In this document: piece after piece, positions 1 through 7,145 of the stretch | Numbering within the stretch: position 1 is the stretch's first letter | Layout of the letters: every line of letters begins with the position of its first letter | NCBI GenBank assembly: GCA_017882905.1 | Contig: JADGOO010000040.1 | Span: 1 to 36,757, forward strand | DNA: 36,757 nt | From: Acidimicrobiia bacterium | GTDB lineage: Bacteria > Actinomycetota > Acidimicrobiia > IMCC26256 > PALSA-610 | Reading direction: 5' to 3' | Position numbers and translations under genes: made by a program | Notes under the pieces: model-generated | Told to the model about the DNA's origin: nothing | Databases searched by the model: none | Seen by the model: only the letters and a program-made list of their open reading frames with translations

Positions 1-1
1 G

Positions 2-661
2 CCCGGTCGTCACCCCCTCGTCGTCTTCGCGCACGGCTACGCGGTCGATACAAGTACGTACTCGAGCCTCCTCGACGACTTCGCGGCCGCGGGCATGATC
101 GTGGCCGCGCCGGAGCTGCCGGGGGAGAGCAGCGCGCTCGCCGGGCCGCCCAACGAAAACGATCTGGTCAACGAGCCGTGCGACCTCAAATTCGTCGCGG
201 ACTCGATCGAGCGTGAGCCGCCGGCGGGTCTCGCGGGTGCGCTCGCCGGAGCGCCGCTCGTCTTCGCCGGCCACTCGGACGGAGCGACGGCCGCCGCCGC
301 GGGCGGCTACTCGACGAACCCCTGCCCGGGCCCGAAACCGGTCGCCGTCGTAGCGCTCTCGCCGGATGACGTCGCCGTTGCGGACCAGGCTCGCGGATCG
401 TCGCCGACGTTGCTCGCCGCAACGGGGACGGACGACGAGGTCAATCCGATCAGCCACACCATGAAGCTGTGGCTCCATGTGCCTCGTCCCGCTTGGCTCC
501 TGACCGTGCAAGGTGGAACACACCTGGGCACCTTTACGACCGACCCGGATCGAGCGCGCGTGGATGCGGTCATCGCCGCCTTCGTCCTCGCGCACACTGT
601 CGGTCCGCGCGCAGCCGCCGAGCCGTTCGCGAAGGGTCGCCTTCACCTGTACGAGCGCTGA
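2..661 (+). CDS. alpha/beta hydrolase (chlorophyllase/dienelactone-hydrolase-like), 5' end outside window
   Basis: The frame is open from the first bases, so the N-terminus lies outside the window; 219 residues are visible. The fold is recognised from an early V-V-F-A-H-G oxyanion strand, a G-H-S-D-G nucleophile elbow (Ser at visible residue 92), an acid candidate in the G-T-D-D-E stretch (about residue 144) and a late G-G-T-H-L catalytic His (about residue 174). The order Ser-Asp-His and the spacing fit an esterase/lipase-like enzyme, similar to bacterial chlorophyllase-like or PET-hydrolase-like proteins. The substrate cannot be told. An ATG occurs at 95, but it falls after the first core strand, so it is not the true start. 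The gene ends just before a short GC hairpin. Confidence 0.8.
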   Translation, partial: PGRHPLVVFAHGYAVDTSTYSSLLDDFAAAGMIVAAPELPGESSALAGPPNENDLVNEPCDLKFVADSIEREPPAGLAGALAGAPLVFAGHSDGATAAAAGGYSTNPCPGPKPVAVVALSPDDVAVADQARGSSPTLLAATGTDDEVNPISHTMKLWLHVPRPAWLLTVQGGTHLGTFTTDPDRARVDAVIAAFVLAHTVGPRAAAEPFAKGRLHLYER

Positions 662-721
662 GTCGAAGCGCGATCCCGAAGAGATCGGACAACCCCGCCG
701 CGACCGTTCCCGTCCGGCGCC

Positions 722-740
722 CGCGGTGATGCACACCGCG
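722..740 (+). terminator. possible GC hairpin terminator after the first hydrolase
   Basis: Perfect 7-bp arms CGCGGTG and CACCGCG surround a 5-nt loop, 61 nt after the stop codon at 661. No T-run follows. Similar U-less hairpins follow other genes here (1987-2030, 32132-32158). The rest of 662-936 holds no convincing gene. Confidence 0.35.
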
Positions 741-824
741 TCGACGCCGAAGAACCAGATCAGGCGCCCTTGGGACCCCGCTCTCTGCCCGTCTCGCTCC
801 TGAGAGGCCCATCGCTCGCCAACA

Positions 825-846
825 GGTGATGCGCGGGTGATGCGCG
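825..846. repeat. 11-bp tandem duplication
   Basis: GGTGATGCGCG occurs twice in direct tandem (825-835 and 836-846), about 90 bp before the next gene. It may be a slippage duplication or a regulatory direct repeat one helical turn apart; nothing decides between them. Confidence 0.4.
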
Positions 847-936
847 CCCGCTGCCATCGTCGGCAGGACACAGGGGCCACGCGTGAGCGGTCGGGCGCCA
901 TGCCCGCCGTTCACCGACCGGTACGAGGAGATCACG

Positions 937-1197
937 ATGATCACGGTGATGGTGTTCCATGAGGTCGACGACGTCGATCACTGGGTGCGCTCGCCCAAGC
1001 GCGAGGAATTCTTCGGGCCGCTCGGGATGACGGTGCGCACGTTCGTCGATCCGGACAAGACGAATCGGGTGGGGCTGATCGTCACGGTGGCCGATATGGA
1101 GACGCTGCAGGCCTCGCTGTCGACCCCGGCCGCCGCCGACGCCATGAAGTTCGACGGTGTGCGCCCCGAGACCATGGTGATGCTGGTCGAGTCGTAA
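937..1197 (+). CDS. small conserved-type protein of unknown function (86 aa)
   Basis: I chose the ATG at 937 over an upstream in-frame GTG at 883 because GAGGAG (925-930) sits 6 nt before it and the upstream 18 residues look non-coding. The protein begins with a beta-strand (I-T-V-M-V-F-H-E-V) and has a D-D-V-D-H-W segment. It continues with short strand/helix alternation, as in dimeric ferredoxin-like (ABM/YCII-type) small proteins. No catalytic residues can be named. It lies 38 bp before a VOC-like remnant with its own ribosome site, so the two were probably one transcript. Function is unknown. Confidence 0.7.
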   Translation: MITVMVFHEVDDVDHWVRSPKREEFFGPLGMTVRTFVDPDKTNRVGLIVTVADMETLQASLSTPAAADAMKFDGVRPETMVMLVES

Positions 1198-1235
1198 CGA
1201 CCGCGTCGGATCGAAGGATCACGAACAGGAGCACC

Positions 1236-1535
1236 ATGCCGGACGTCTCGGGAATCCACCATGTGTCGGTCACGGTGACCGACATCGAGCGCAGTGTGCC
1301 GTGGTACAGCGATCTGCTCGGGTTGACCAAGCTGATGGAAGAACAACACCCCGACGGCACCGGTTACGCCGTCGTGCTCGGCAAGCCCGACTGGTCGATG
1401 TGCGTCGGGCTCCACACGCACCCGACCAACGAACGTGAGCGATTCTCGGAGTCGAGGACCGGGCTCGACCACATCGGCTTCGATGGTCCAGCACCGCCTT
1501 CCCGTGTTCCCACGGACCGAGTCGCAGAATGGTGA
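1236..1535 (+). pseudogene. VOC/glyoxalase-family protein, 3'-truncated remnant
   Basis: AGGAG at 1227-1231 precedes the ATG. The first 82 residues are a clear VOC half: G-I-H-H-V-S-V-T-V-T-D, W-Y-S-D-L-L-G-L, and ending in G-L-D-H-I-G-F. Family members normally continue about 40-50 residues through the second beta-alpha-beta-beta-beta half to a D-P-D-G-x-x-x-E-L-F ending. Here the reading diverges right after G-L-D-H-I-G-F into a Pro/Arg-rich tail and stops at 99 residues. No other frame downstream carries the missing half. I infer a deletion or recombination joint near 1480. Without the second half the metal site and fold should be incomplete, although a half-size VOC dimer cannot be excluded. 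Confidence 0.65.
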
Positions 1536-1562
1536 TGGCCGCGGTGGCCACGATGGTTGGCG

Positions 1563-1946
1563 CTATTCGGGCTGGAAGATCGCGATGGTGTTGCCGTCGG
1601 GGTCCTTGAACCAGGCTGAGCGGCCGATGCCCGGCGAGGTGACGACATGGTCGACCGTCTTGAACGCGCCCATGTCGTATTCCTCGAACTCGACGCCTCG
1701 CCCGACGAGCTCGGCGACGTCCTTGTCGACGTCCGAGGTCCAGAACCGCACCTGGGTGTGGTCAGCGCTGTTGCCCTTCGGACGGCCGTAGACCAGCAGT
1801 GTCGTGCCGTTCCCGCAGTCGAACAGCAGATGGTTCTTGATCGTCTCCGGCGACAGGGTCAGACCGACCTTGTGCTCGTAGAAGTCTTGAGTCCTGTCCA
1901 AGTCGGTCGAGACCAGGACCGCCGAGATTCGGTTGTCGCCCACCAT
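1563..1946 (-). CDS. VOC-family (glyoxalase/bleomycin-resistance-like) protein
   Basis: This is a 127-residue single VOC domain. It starts at ATG 1946 because GAGGAG lies about 9 nt upstream; a longer frame to 1982 adds 12 unlikely residues. Visible family marks are S-A-V-L-V-S-T-D-L-D-R-T-Q-D-F-Y at the start and W-F-K-D-P-D-G-N-T-I-A-I-F at the end. VOC proteins act as metal-dependent lyases, dioxygenases or drug-binding proteins, and the substrate is not evident. It lies downstream of the 2040-2327 gene on the same strand, but a strong hairpin separates them, so expression may be independent or attenuated. Confidence 0.85.
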   Translation of the reverse strand: MVGDNRISAVLVSTDLDRTQDFYEHKVGLTLSPETIKNHLLFDCGNGTTLLVYGRPKGNSADHTQVRFWTSDVDKDVAELVGRGVEFEEYDMGAFKTVDHVVTSPGIGRSAWFKDPDGNTIAIFQPE

Positions 1947-1986
1947 GTTCGCCTTCTCCTCGTTGATGTTGATGCCGACCACCGCG

Positions 1987-2030
1987 CGACCCGCGATCCC
2001 CGCGTGTGTGAGTGCCGCGATCGCGGGTCG
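1987..2030 (-). terminator. strong GC-rich hairpin between two minus-strand genes
   Basis: Perfect 12-bp arms CGACCCGCGATC and GATCGCGGGTCG flank a 20-nt loop, starting 10 nt past the stop codon of the 2040-2327 gene. No U-tract follows. The placement fits a terminator or attenuator upstream of the VOC gene at 1946. Confidence 0.6.
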
Positions 2031-2039
2031 GGCGGGCCG

Positions 2040-2327
2040 TCAGGGCATGAGCTTCCACACGTCGATCTCGGTCTCCTCGGGGGGTGTCGGAAACCCGCCT
2101 TCGATGCCTTGTTGCATCCTGGGCACGAGGATGTCGTCCCGGAACCGCTCCCAGCTCTGCTGGGAGTCGTGCACGGCCATGATCGTCCATCCACCCGGCG
2201 AAGCGCCGGCCGCGTGGAAGAGCTGGCCCTCCGGCAACCGGCCATCGCTCGGGTGAACGGCCGCAATCGATGCTTCGTAGTTCTCTTTCGTTCCGCCGGG
2301 GAACCGGTGGATGATCGCAAACGCCAT
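2040..2327 (-). CDS. small alpha/beta-barrel-like protein of unknown function (95 aa)
   Basis: The protein starts M-A-F-A-I-I-H-R-F-P-G-G-T and contains W-T-I-M-A-V-H-D-S-Q-Q-S-W-E-R-F-R-D and an E-I-D-V-W-K-L end. This strand-helix pattern is typical of small dimeric ferredoxin-like (antibiotic-monooxygenase-type) proteins often annotated hypothetical in actinobacteria. I see no cofactor motif. It is divergent from the MarR gene across a 54-bp gap holding a palindrome, so MarR control is likely. Alternatively it is a simple ligand-binding or stress protein. Confidence 0.8.
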   Translation of the reverse strand: MAFAIIHRFPGGTKENYEASIAAVHPSDGRLPEGQLFHAAGASPGGWTIMAVHDSQQSWERFRDDILVPRMQQGIEGGFPTPPEETEIDVWKLMP

Positions 2328-2348
2328 GATGCCTCACTTCGGTCGTTG

Positions 2349-2372
2349 ATATTTTCCTACGAAAAGAAATAT
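2349..2372. promoter_or_regulatory. MarR-type palindromic operator
   Basis: In the divergent gap, an AT-rich inverted repeat stands out from the GC-rich surroundings: inner arms TTTTC (2352-2356) and GAAAA (2361-2365), outer ATAT/ATAT-type flanks. MarR proteins commonly bind such palindromes between their own gene and a divergent target. Binding by the adjacent regulator is inference. Confidence 0.6.
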
Positions 2373-2381
2373 ACTTGCCGC

Positions 2382-2876
2382 GTGGCGAAGTCAAGACCCC
2401 AACACGAGTTTCTCGATCCCGAAGAGTGGGAGTCGTGGGGCGCGCTGATGATGCTGCACCGCTCGGTGATCCAGCACCTCGATACCGAGTTGCGCCGCGT
2501 GCACGATCTGGCGGTCACCGAGTTCGAGGTCCTGATCACGCTGTTCAACGCGCCCGATCAGCGACTTGGCATGTCCGACCTCGCCGAGCGGGTGCTGCTC
2601 AGCCCGGCTGGTACGACGCATCTCGTGACCCGTCTCGAACGAGACCGCCTGGTTCGCCGCGAGGTCGACTCCACCGACCGGCGCAAGTGGTTCACGGTGC
2701 TCACCGCCGAGGGCGATCGCGCGCTGCAAGCCGCGCGCCACACACACAACAACGTCCTCCGACGAACGCTCTTCACCGACACAACCCCCGCCGAACGCCG
2801 AACGCTGCGCCGCATCTGGCAACGCATCGCGGAACAGCAGCCACACCCGCTCAGTCCCCCGAATGAGCCCCGATAG
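2382..2876 (+). CDS. MarR-family transcriptional regulator
   Basis: This is a 164-residue winged-helix repressor. The GTG at 2382 is the best start because upstream codons run into the operator. The core is typical: an N-terminal dimer helix (E-E-W-E-S-W-G-A-L-M-M-L-H-R), then V-T-E-F-E-V-L-I-T-L-F and D-L-A-E-R-V-L-L-S-P-A-G-T-T-H-L-V as the HTH. The wing follows with the hallmark D-S-T-D-R-R motif, and a C-terminal dimer helix closes the protein. It probably represses itself and the divergent 2040-2327 gene and responds to a small phenolic or drug ligand. It faces the SRPBCC gene convergently at its 3' end. Confidence 0.92.
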   Translation: MAKSRPQHEFLDPEEWESWGALMMLHRSVIQHLDTELRRVHDLAVTEFEVLITLFNAPDQRLGMSDLAERVLLSPAGTTHLVTRLERDRLVRREVDSTDRRKWFTVLTAEGDRALQAARHTHNNVLRRTLFTDTTPAERRTLRRIWQRIAEQQPHPLSPPNEPR

Positions 2877-2966
2877 CGGGCCCCAGATCGCAGCGCGTCG
2901 AGGGACCTCGAAAGCGAGCTCGAAGTCGGCCCGCGACGCCCGACGCCCTCGGCGCGCCTGCGGTCG

Positions 2967-3527
2967 TCAGCTCGACGCTGCCGCTTTGCGCGCCGCGGCG
3001 AGGCCTTGTTCGATGCCGGCCTTGACGAGCTTGTCGTTGTCCTTCGACAAGAAGCGGTGCACGCGCGCCTCGAGCAGTCGGCGCATCACGGGGTTGTACA
3101 CGTGGTAGCGCTCCATGAAGTGCACCCGGGTACGGCCGTCGGCCAGGCGCTCGAGACGGTGCTCGCCCTCGGCGCGTGACCACAGCGGCTTGCCGATCGC
3201 GTAGTACTTCGCCGATTCGTTCGCCACCACCTCGGTGACGTGCTCCCACGATTGCGCCACGCCGCCGGTCAGCAGGTACTTCGGCACGCGGAAGTAGCAG
3301 TGGCGAACCAGACCGCAGCCGTGCTCGTCGCCCTCGTGCAGGATCTCGATCGTCACGTCACCGTGGCGGATCGTGCGCACGATGGGCCCGTAGTCGCCCA
3401 TGGGGCGGGGCTCGGCGGCGGCCCGTGCGGGCGGCCGGCGGTGCATCACCGACCAGATCTCCTCGGGTGACGCGTCGATCTCGAACGAGTAACGGTGTTC
3501 CTGCACGGCGGTGACGTTACGGCGCAC
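2967..3527 (-). CDS. SRPBCC/polyketide-cyclase-type protein
   Basis: This is a 186-residue protein starting, as chosen, at GTG 3527; a second GTG seven codons on is equally possible because neither has a clear ribosome site. H-R-Y-S-F-E-I-D-A-S-P-E-E-I-W-S-V is the usual first strand/helix of START/Bet v1-like folds, and the long C-terminal helix (residues 150-183) fits the lipid-pocket lid. Such proteins bind hydrophobic ligands or act as cyclases. It is divergent from the aminotransferase unit, with promoter and operator signals between them, so a shared regulator is possible. Confidence 0.8.
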   Translation of the reverse strand: MRRNVTAVQEHRYSFEIDASPEEIWSVMHRRPPARAAAEPRPMGDYGPIVRTIRHGDVTIEILHEGDEHGCGLVRHCYFRVPKYLLTGGVAQSWEHVTEVVANESAKYYAIGKPLWSRAEGEHRLERLADGRTRVHFMERYHVYNPVMRRLLEARVHRFLSKDNDKLVKAGIEQGLAAARKAAASS

Positions 3528-3564
3528 CGGGGCAGGACCGACAGCCCACAGGGCCCGGAGATGG

Positions 3565-3593
3565 TTGCCTCGCGGTCTCGCCTGGGGTACGTT
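3565..3593 (+). promoter_or_regulatory. sigma-70-type promoter of the aminotransferase/FAD unit
   Basis: TTGCCT (3565-3570), a 17-bp spacer and TACGTT (3588-3593) fit an actinobacterial housekeeping promoter (-35 TTGNCN, -10 TANNNT). Transcription would start near 3600, inside the palindrome that follows, leaving a leader of about 70 nt. Confidence 0.55.
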
Positions 3594-3638
3594 ACTGACT
3601 GATCGGTCAGTAGGTTCCTGCTGAACGGTCAGTCAGTA
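3593..3638. promoter_or_regulatory. TetR-type operator with a second half-site
   Basis: Perfect 7-bp arms TACTGAC and GTCAGTA are separated by 6 bp (3593-3612). A related GGTCAGTCAGTA element follows at 3627-3638. Palindromes with ACTGAC/GTCAGT arms are characteristic of TetR-family repressors of lipid or xenobiotic catabolism. The first site covers the predicted transcription start, a classic repression position. Confidence 0.6.
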
Positions 3639-3672
3639 TCACTGGCGGAGAACTGGTTGAGAAGGTGGCCTG

Positions 3673-5058
3673 ATGGCCCTCACGCATGCACTGCCCGTCA
3701 GCGACGAGGCCGTGCTCGACGCCGTCATCGAAGAACAGGAGCGCCGCTTCTGCGAACGGATGCCGCGTTCGCAGTGGTTGCGGCGAGAAGCGCGAGGAGT
3801 GCTCGCCGGAGGCGTTGCGTCGAGTTGGCAGGCGGCACCACCGCAAACGGTGTGGCTGAGCCATGGCCTTGGCTCGAAGGTGTTCGACGTCGACGGCACC
3901 GAGTACGTCGACCTGCATGCAGGCTTTGGCGCCATGCTCGTCGGCCATGCGCACCCGGCGGTGGTGCGGGCCGTGCAGGATCGCGTGGCGCTCGGAACGC
4001 ACTTCGCGCAACCCACCGGCGACACGATCACCGTGGCGCGCGAGCTCGCCCGCCGCTTCCATCTCCCGCTGTGGCGATTCTGCAACTCCGGTACCGAAGC
4101 CACCATGAGCGCGATCCACCTCATGCGCATCGCCTCGGGCCGAGAGCGCATCATCAAGGTCGAGGGCAGCTACCACGGCCATCACGACGCCGTGCAAGTG
4201 TCGGTGTATCCCGATCTCGACGACGCGGGGCCCGCGTCGCGACCGGTCGCGGCGCGGGAGCACGGCGGTGTGCCGAGCGAAACGGCGCGGCTCACCGTGG
4301 TGGTGCCGTTCGGTGATCTCGAAGCGGTGGAGCGCGCGTTCCTCGAACATCCCGGCGAGATCGCCGGCATGATCATCGAGCCGGCGATGATGAACATCGG
4401 CATCATCGAGCCGCCGCCCGGCTACCTCGCGGCGTTGCGCGCACTCTGCCATCGCTTCGGCGCGTTCCTCACGTACGACGAGGTGAAGACCGGCCTGTCG
4501 GTCGCGCCCGGCGGCATGAGCGACCGATCAGGTGTGGTGCCCGACATCGTGTGCCTCGCTAAGGCGCTCGGCGGCGGCCTGCCCTGCGGCGCCATCGGTG
4601 GAACGTTCGAGATCATGCACCACATCGAAGACGGCAGCTACGAGCAGGTCGGCACGTTCAACGGCAACCCCCTCACGATGGCGGCGGCGCGCGCCACACT
4701 GCTCGAGGTGCTCACACCTGAGTCGTACGCGTGGCTCGACACCCTGCGCGCCGTCATGGTGCGCGGCGCCAACGACGTGATCGCCAAGTACCGGCTTCCC
4801 GCGTACGTGCAGGCGCTCGGAGCCAAGGGCTGCGTCGTGTTCTCTGCGACCCGGCTGCGCAACTACCGCGACTTCGTCGACTGCGACGGCCGCTGGGGGC
4901 ACGCCCACTGGCTCTACCAGCACAACGGTGGCGTGTTCCTCCCGCCGTGGGGCAAGTGCGAGCAGTGGACGCTCTCGGTGCAACACGACTTCGACGACGT
5001 GGAACGCTTCCGGGTCAACTTCGAACAGCTCGCGATTGCGCTGCGCGGCGCACGCTGA
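3673..5058 (+). CDS. class III PLP-dependent aminotransferase (glutamate-1-semialdehyde aminomutase-like)
   Basis: This is a 461-residue fold-type I enzyme. Residues 137-148 (C-N-S-G-T-E-A-T-M-S-A-I) bind the PLP phosphate, and D269 in T-Y-D-E-V-K-T-G contacts the ring nitrogen. K297 in C-L-A-K-A-L-G-G-G-L-P is the Schiff-base lysine. G-S-Y-H-G-H-H (165-171) resembles glutamate-1-semialdehyde 2,1-aminomutases, but the N-terminal extension and the presence of an oxidoreductase partner argue against tetrapyrrole synthesis. A GAGAAGG ribosome site precedes the ATG. The next gene starts 28 bp later, so they form one operon. It probably transfers an amino group to or from an amine, amino acid or aminoaldehyde. 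Confidence 0.9.
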   Translation: MALTHALPVSDEAVLDAVIEEQERRFCERMPRSQWLRREARGVLAGGVASSWQAAPPQTVWLSHGLGSKVFDVDGTEYVDLHAGFGAMLVGHAHPAVVRAVQDRVALGTHFAQPTGDTITVARELARRFHLPLWRFCNSGTEATMSAIHLMRIASGRERIIKVEGSYHGHHDAVQVSVYPDLDDAGPASRPVAAREHGGVPSETARLTVVVPFGDLEAVERAFLEHPGEIAGMIIEPAMMNIGIIEPPPGYLAALRALCHRFGAFLTYDEVKTGLSVAPGGMSDRSGVVPDIVCLAKALGGGLPCGAIGGTFEIMHHIEDGSYEQVGTFNGNPLTMAAARATLLEVLTPESYAWLDTLRAVMVRGANDVIAKYRLPAYVQALGAKGCVVFSATRLRNYRDFVDCDGRWGHAHWLYQHNGGVFLPPWGKCEQWTLSVQHDFDDVERFRVNFEQLAIALRGAR

Positions 5059-5086
5059 GATACCGGCTCGAGAGGAAAGCCTGCGC

Positions 5087-6676
5087 ATGCCGCCCACGGT
5101 CGCCGACCTGTTCGGCGAAGTCGGACTACCTGCACCGGTCAGCGAGCTCGCGGCCCGCTCCTGGGACGTGATCGTGGTCGGCGGTGGCCACAACGGCCTC
5201 ACGGCCGCGGCCTACCTCGCTCGCGCCGGCAAGTCGGTGCTCGTGCTCGAAGCGCGATCGCGGCTCGGCGGCGCGTGCACGCTCGAGCGACCGTTCGACG
5301 ACCGCGACTACGTGGTCAGCCCGTGCGCCTACGTGGTGGGCCTCCTCGACGAGCGGGTGGTCGACGAGCTGCAGCTGCGCAAGCACGGCTACAAGGTGTA
5401 CGTCGCGGATCCGGGGATCTGGTGCCCGTTCGACGACGGCACGTCGTATGTGCAGTTTCTCGACCACGATCGCACCGTCGCCAACCTCGAGCAGAACGGG
5501 TTCGGCGCGGCCGACATCGCCGGCCAGTTCGAGTACGAGGAGTTCTTCGACTCGATGCGGCGTGCGCTGCGCGAAGGTCCGCGTGATGCGTGGACCGGCG
5601 ATGCGCCGTCGCGCGATGAGCTCGACGCCCTGCTTGGTCACGACGAGCAGAAGATCGACGCGCTCTTCCATGCATCGATCGCCGATGTGATCGACCGCTA
5701 CTGCTCCGACGAACGGTTGCGCACCGCGCTCTACGGCCAGGGTGTGATCGGTGCGTGGGCCGGGCCCCGTGACGCTGGGACCGCGTCGATCAAGCTCATG
5801 CACTTCTCGGGGGTGCTCGAGGGTGTGCCGATGGCGTGGGGTTACGTGGAGGGGGGCATGGGGCGCATCTCGTTCGCCATCGCCGACGCGGCGCGCGAGG
5901 CGGGCGCGGTGCTCGTGGCCGGAGTTCCCGTCGGCGAGATTCTCCCCGGCGAGGGCGTGCGCCTCGCGGGCGGCGAGATCGTGCGCGCGCCCGTCGTGGT
6001 GTCGAACGCCGATCCGTCGGTCACCGTCACGCTCCTGGGCGCGGCGGCTCCTGATGCAATGCGGGCCAAGGTCGCGGGCTGGAAGCTCACGAGTCCGGTG
6101 TTGAAGCTGAACTGCGGGCTCGGGCGTCTGCCGACGTGGACCGCTGCTCCCGACGACGACTATCCGTGTCGGGCTCCGGTGTCGATCGCGCTTCCGATCG
6201 ACGAGGCTCAGGCCGCGTTCGAGGCCTGCACGCGCGGCGAGCCGTCGCCCGGTTTCGCCGAGCTCTACTTTCAGAGCGCATACGACAGCACCGTCGCGCC
6301 GCGCGGCAAGCACACGATGAGCGCGTTCGTGCAGTACGCGCCGTACGAGCTGGCCGCCGGCGACTGGGACTCTCGTCGCGATGAGATCGGCCGACGGGTG
6401 ATTGATCTGATCGCCCGCTTCGCGCCCGACATCGACGACTGCGTGGAGGAGATCGACGTGCTCGGCCCGCCCGACATCGAACGGCGCGTCGGCCTCACGG
6501 GCGGACACATCTTCCAAGGTGAGTGCACGCCCGACCAGATGTGGACGGGTCGCTTCGCGCCACGAACCGGCGCACCCGGTGTGTATCTGTGCGGAGCGGC
6601 CACGCATCCCGCTGGGAGCGTGATCGCGCTCAACGGCCGCAATGCGGCGATGGCCGTGCTGGCCGACGATCACTAG
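5087..6676 (+). CDS. FAD-dependent oxidoreductase (phytoene dehydrogenase/CrtI-like family)
   Basis: This is a 529-residue protein with ATG 5087 preceded by AGAGGAAAG. The dinucleotide-binding motif V-I-V-V-G-G-G-H-N-G-L-T-A-A (residues 28-41) is followed by E55 and R-L-G-G-A-C-T (59-65), the FAD-binding Rossmann signature. The C-terminal G-V-Y-L-C-G-A-A-T-H-P-A-G-S motif is the second FAD contact seen in phytoene desaturase and amine oxidase relatives. No carotenoid genes lie nearby, so carotenoid desaturation is unlikely. Co-transcription with an aminotransferase suggests that both act on one substrate. It may be soluble, since no membrane segment is visible. Confidence 0.9.
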   Translation: MPPTVADLFGEVGLPAPVSELAARSWDVIVVGGGHNGLTAAAYLARAGKSVLVLEARSRLGGACTLERPFDDRDYVVSPCAYVVGLLDERVVDELQLRKHGYKVYVADPGIWCPFDDGTSYVQFLDHDRTVANLEQNGFGAADIAGQFEYEEFFDSMRRALREGPRDAWTGDAPSRDELDALLGHDEQKIDALFHASIADVIDRYCSDERLRTALYGQGVIGAWAGPRDAGTASIKLMHFSGVLEGVPMAWGYVEGGMGRISFAIADAAREAGAVLVAGVPVGEILPGEGVRLAGGEIVRAPVVVSNADPSVTVTLLGAAAPDAMRAKVAGWKLTSPVLKLNCGLGRLPTWTAAPDDDYPCRAPVSIALPIDEAQAAFEACTRGEPSPGFAELYFQSAYDSTVAPRGKHTMSAFVQYAPYELAAGDWDSRRDEIGRRVIDLIARFAPDIDDCVEEIDVLGPPDIERRVGLTGGHIFQGECTPDQMWTGRFAPRTGAPGVYLCGAATHPAGSVIALNGRNAAMAVLADDH

Positions 6677-6695
6677 GGCGGCGGCGACTCGAGTC

Positions 6696-7145
6696 TCACG
6701 AACGGCTTGGCAGCCGAACGATCGTCAACCAGTAGTGCTCGATGCCGCGCACCGTCTCGAGGAACTCCTCTGAGTCGAGCGGTTTGGTGATGAAGCTGTT
6801 CGCGTGGCACGCGTAGGCGTCGGCCTTCTCGAGCGGTGAGCGCGACGAGCTCAGCACGATCACCGGGATCGCTTTCAGCTCGTTGCGTGACTTGATGTTG
6901 TCGAGGACCTCGAGACCGTCGATGCGCGGGAGGTTGAGGTCGAGGAGAATGAGCTCCGGGATGGGTCGCTCGCCGCGTGCTGCCGAGCCAAGGATGTCGA
7001 GCGCAGCTGCGCCATCGCGCGCGACGACGAGGTCGACGGCGATGCTGGCATCGTCGAATGCTTCCTCCGTCAGCACGATGTCGGGCTCGCTGTCCTCGAT
7101 CAACAGCACGAGAAGAGGACGAGCGATGAGTGGCGTGGTCTTCAC
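6696..7145 (-). CDS. single-domain response regulator (Rcp1/CheY-like)
   Basis: This is a 149-residue receiver with no output domain. Acidic residues E17-D18, phospho-acceptor D69 (L-I-L-L-D-L-N-L-P), S99/S100 and K121 (F-I-T-K-P-L) are all in place. Length and sequence match the Rcp1-like receivers that partner PAS/phytochrome histidine kinases. Its GTG start overlaps the stop of the upstream kinase gene by four bases (GTGA), so translation is coupled and the kinase is its likely phosphodonor. Output is presumably by protein-protein contact or phosphate relay. It is the last gene of the three-gene operon. Confidence 0.93.
   Translation of the reverse strand: MKTTPLIARPLLVLLIEDSEPDIVLTEEAFDDASIAVDLVVARDGAAALDILGSAARGERPIPELILLDLNLPRIDGLEVLDNIKSRNELKAIPVIVLSSSRSPLEKADAYACHANSFITKPLDSEEFLETVRGIEHYWLTIVRLPSRS

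Noticed and set aside
655-671. 5-bp hairpin over the first stop codon (GCGCT/AGCGC)
   Set aside because: Arms are too short to mean much in sequence of this GC content.
570-944. 124-codon minus-strand open frame in the gap before 937
   Set aside because: Composition is Arg-rich and low-complexity, it overlaps the end of the hydrolase, and there is no ribosome site or family motif.
3673-5058. Assignment of the aminotransferase as HemL (tetrapyrrole synthesis)
   Set aside because: It resembles GSA aminomutases, but the context (FAD enzyme, TetR-type operator, no hem genes) argues against it.
5087-6676. Assignment of the FAD enzyme as a carotenoid desaturase
   Set aside because: No crtB/crtE-type genes are present, and the family also covers many unrelated oxidases and dehydrogenases.
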